6,878 nt of DNA. Origin: an uncultured Duganella sp. (GTDB taxonomy: Bacteria; Pseudomonadota; Gammaproteobacteria; Burkholderiales; Burkholderiaceae). Of the stretch, positions 6,012 to 6,878 are shown in pieces. Where the stretch lies: contig CAMLRG010000252.1 in assembly GCA_946482335.1 (NCBI GenBank), positions 1 to 6,878 on the forward strand, written 5' to 3'. How positions within the stretch are numbered: position 1 is the first letter of the stretch; each line of letters begins with the position of its first letter. The notes under the pieces were generated by a model. That model made no database searches. It was not told the DNA's origin and saw only the letters and a list, made by a program, of their open reading frames with translations. A program made the position numbers and the translations under genes.

Positions 6012-6878
6012 TTAGAAGGAACGGACCAGGCTGACCGACAGGGTGCGGCCGCGGCCAGCGAAGTAGGATGCCGGATCCTTGTAGCTGGTCGACTGCGGAT
6101 AGTAGCCGACGTACTGGCGGTCGGTCAGGTTCTCGATGCCCACGCCGACCTTGCCCCAAGGCGAGTCGTAGCTGGCGGCCAGGTCGAACAGGGTGTAGCC
6201 GTTGAAGTGTTCTTCCAGGTTCGAGGTGCCGACGGTGCGGCCGACGTTGATGTCGCGGTCGAACAGCTTGGTGCCTTGCAGGCGCAGGCTGGCCTTCGGC
6301 ATGAATTGCCAGTTGGCGCCGGCCACCAGCTTGTCCGGGCCTTGCGAGCGCGCGCCCAGTTCCACGTCCATCGGGGCACCGGCCGTGGTGGCCGTCTTGC
6401 CCATGGTGCGCGCGAAGCTGCCGAAGGCCGACAGCTGTTTCGAAGCGCGCAGCTCGCCCGACACTTCCCAGCCGCGCACGGTGGTCGGCACGCGGTCCAG
6501 CTGGCCGATGCCGGCGGAGTTGATGCGCAGCGCGGTGCCGAGCTTGGAGCGCGAATCGTAGAACGAGCCGCCCACGCTGCCCATGGCGCCGCGCCAGTTC
6601 ACGCCGATTTCGTTGTTGCGGGTGATCACCGGTTCCATGTCGAACAGGGTCGACACCGACTGGCCCGGCTTGTTCACGGCGCGCAGCACCAGGCCGACGT
6701 CCGGCAGGCCGAAGCCTTCGGCGCTGGAAATGAAGGCCGACCAGTTCGGGCTGAAGCGCCACACGGCGCCGATGTTCTTCACGTTCTTGGTGAAGGAGCG
6801 CTCGCCGCCCTGCACCAGGCGGCTGCCATAGGCGGCCAGGGTGGTGTAGGTATCGACGTTCAGCTTGGCGTCTTCATG
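6012..6878 (-). CDS. TonB-dependent outer-membrane receptor, C-terminal part (5' end outside window)
   Basis: These are the last 288 residues of an outer-membrane beta-barrel receptor; the frame is open to the right edge, where the first visible codon is His. Such receptors import ferric siderophores, vitamin B12, heme or some sugars, using energy from TonB-ExbBD. Alternating hydrophobic/aromatic strands recur throughout. Visible residues include KNVKNIGAVWRFSPNWSAF, SSAEGFGLPDVGLVLRAVN and the C-terminal family motif GIENLTDRQYVGYYPQS (ENLTDRQY at about 249-256). The last strand, TLSVSLVRSF, ends in Phe, the signal for outer-membrane insertion. The plug domain and TonB box are outside the window. 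The style resembles siderophore receptors, but the ligand cannot be assigned from this part. The gene is convergent with gudD, with 9 bases between the stops and no visible terminator. Confidence 0.9.
   Translation of the reverse strand, partial: HEDAKLNVDTYTTLAAYGSRLVQGGERSFTKNVKNIGAVWRFSPNWSAFISSAEGFGLPDVGLVLRAVNKPGQSVSTLFDMEPVITRNNEIGVNWRGAMGSVGGSFYDSRSKLGTALRINSAGIGQLDRVPTTVRGWEVSGELRASKQLSAFGSFARTMGKTATTAGAPMDVELGARSQGPDKLVAGANWQFMPKASLRLQGTKLFDRDINVGRTVGTSNLEEHFNGYTLFDLAASYDSPWGKVGVGIENLTDRQYVGYYPQSTSYKDPASYFAGRGRTLSVSLVRSF

Noticed and set aside
5749..6762. A 337-codon minus-strand frame overlapping the receptor gene and the gudD end
   Set aside because: It is a frame-shifted reading of the TonB-dependent receptor; the true frame ends at 6012 with the conserved C-terminal Phe.

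Overview
The window is GC-rich throughout (clearly above 60%, with G/C-ending codons). It carries ordinary chromosomal genes of a proteobacterium. The mix of proteins would suit a betaproteobacterium of the Oxalobacteraceae (Massilia/Duganella type), but that placement comes from general resemblance and no search was run.

Positions 1-3567, minus strand: a tightly packed cytochrome c maturation (System I) operon. In transcription order it reads ccmA, ccmB, ccmC, ccmD, ccmE and the first 298 codons of ccmF, which runs off the left edge. CcmA and CcmB form the ABC transporter module. CcmC and CcmD load heme onto the periplasmic chaperone CcmE. CcmF takes heme from holo-CcmE for ligation to apocytochrome c. 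Neighbours overlap by 4-7 bases everywhere except ccmB/ccmC, which have a 15-base gap with a clear ribosome binding site. Any ccmG, ccmH or ccmI would lie beyond position 1.

Positions 3568-3734: a divergent promoter region between ccmA and a LysR-type regulator, with candidate promoters for both directions and several small inverted repeats.

Positions 3735-6002, plus strand: a LysR-type regulator followed after 54 bases by gudD (glucarate dehydratase), which has every catalytic residue in place. A perfect 15-bp palindrome with T-N11-A geometry sits in the last codons of the regulator gene. It is centred about 64 bases before the likely gudD transcription start, where a LysR-family protein normally binds. 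The simplest reading is that the regulator senses glucarate or a related compound and activates gudD.

Positions 6012-6878, minus strand: the C-terminal 288 residues of a TonB-dependent outer-membrane receptor, convergent with gudD across only 9 bases.

No gene-free stretch exceeds 300 bases. I found no RNA genes, CRISPR arrays, insertion sequences or prophage signs, and no clearly novel system. The observations most worth following are regulatory: the LysR-type box and the near-leaderless start of gudD.
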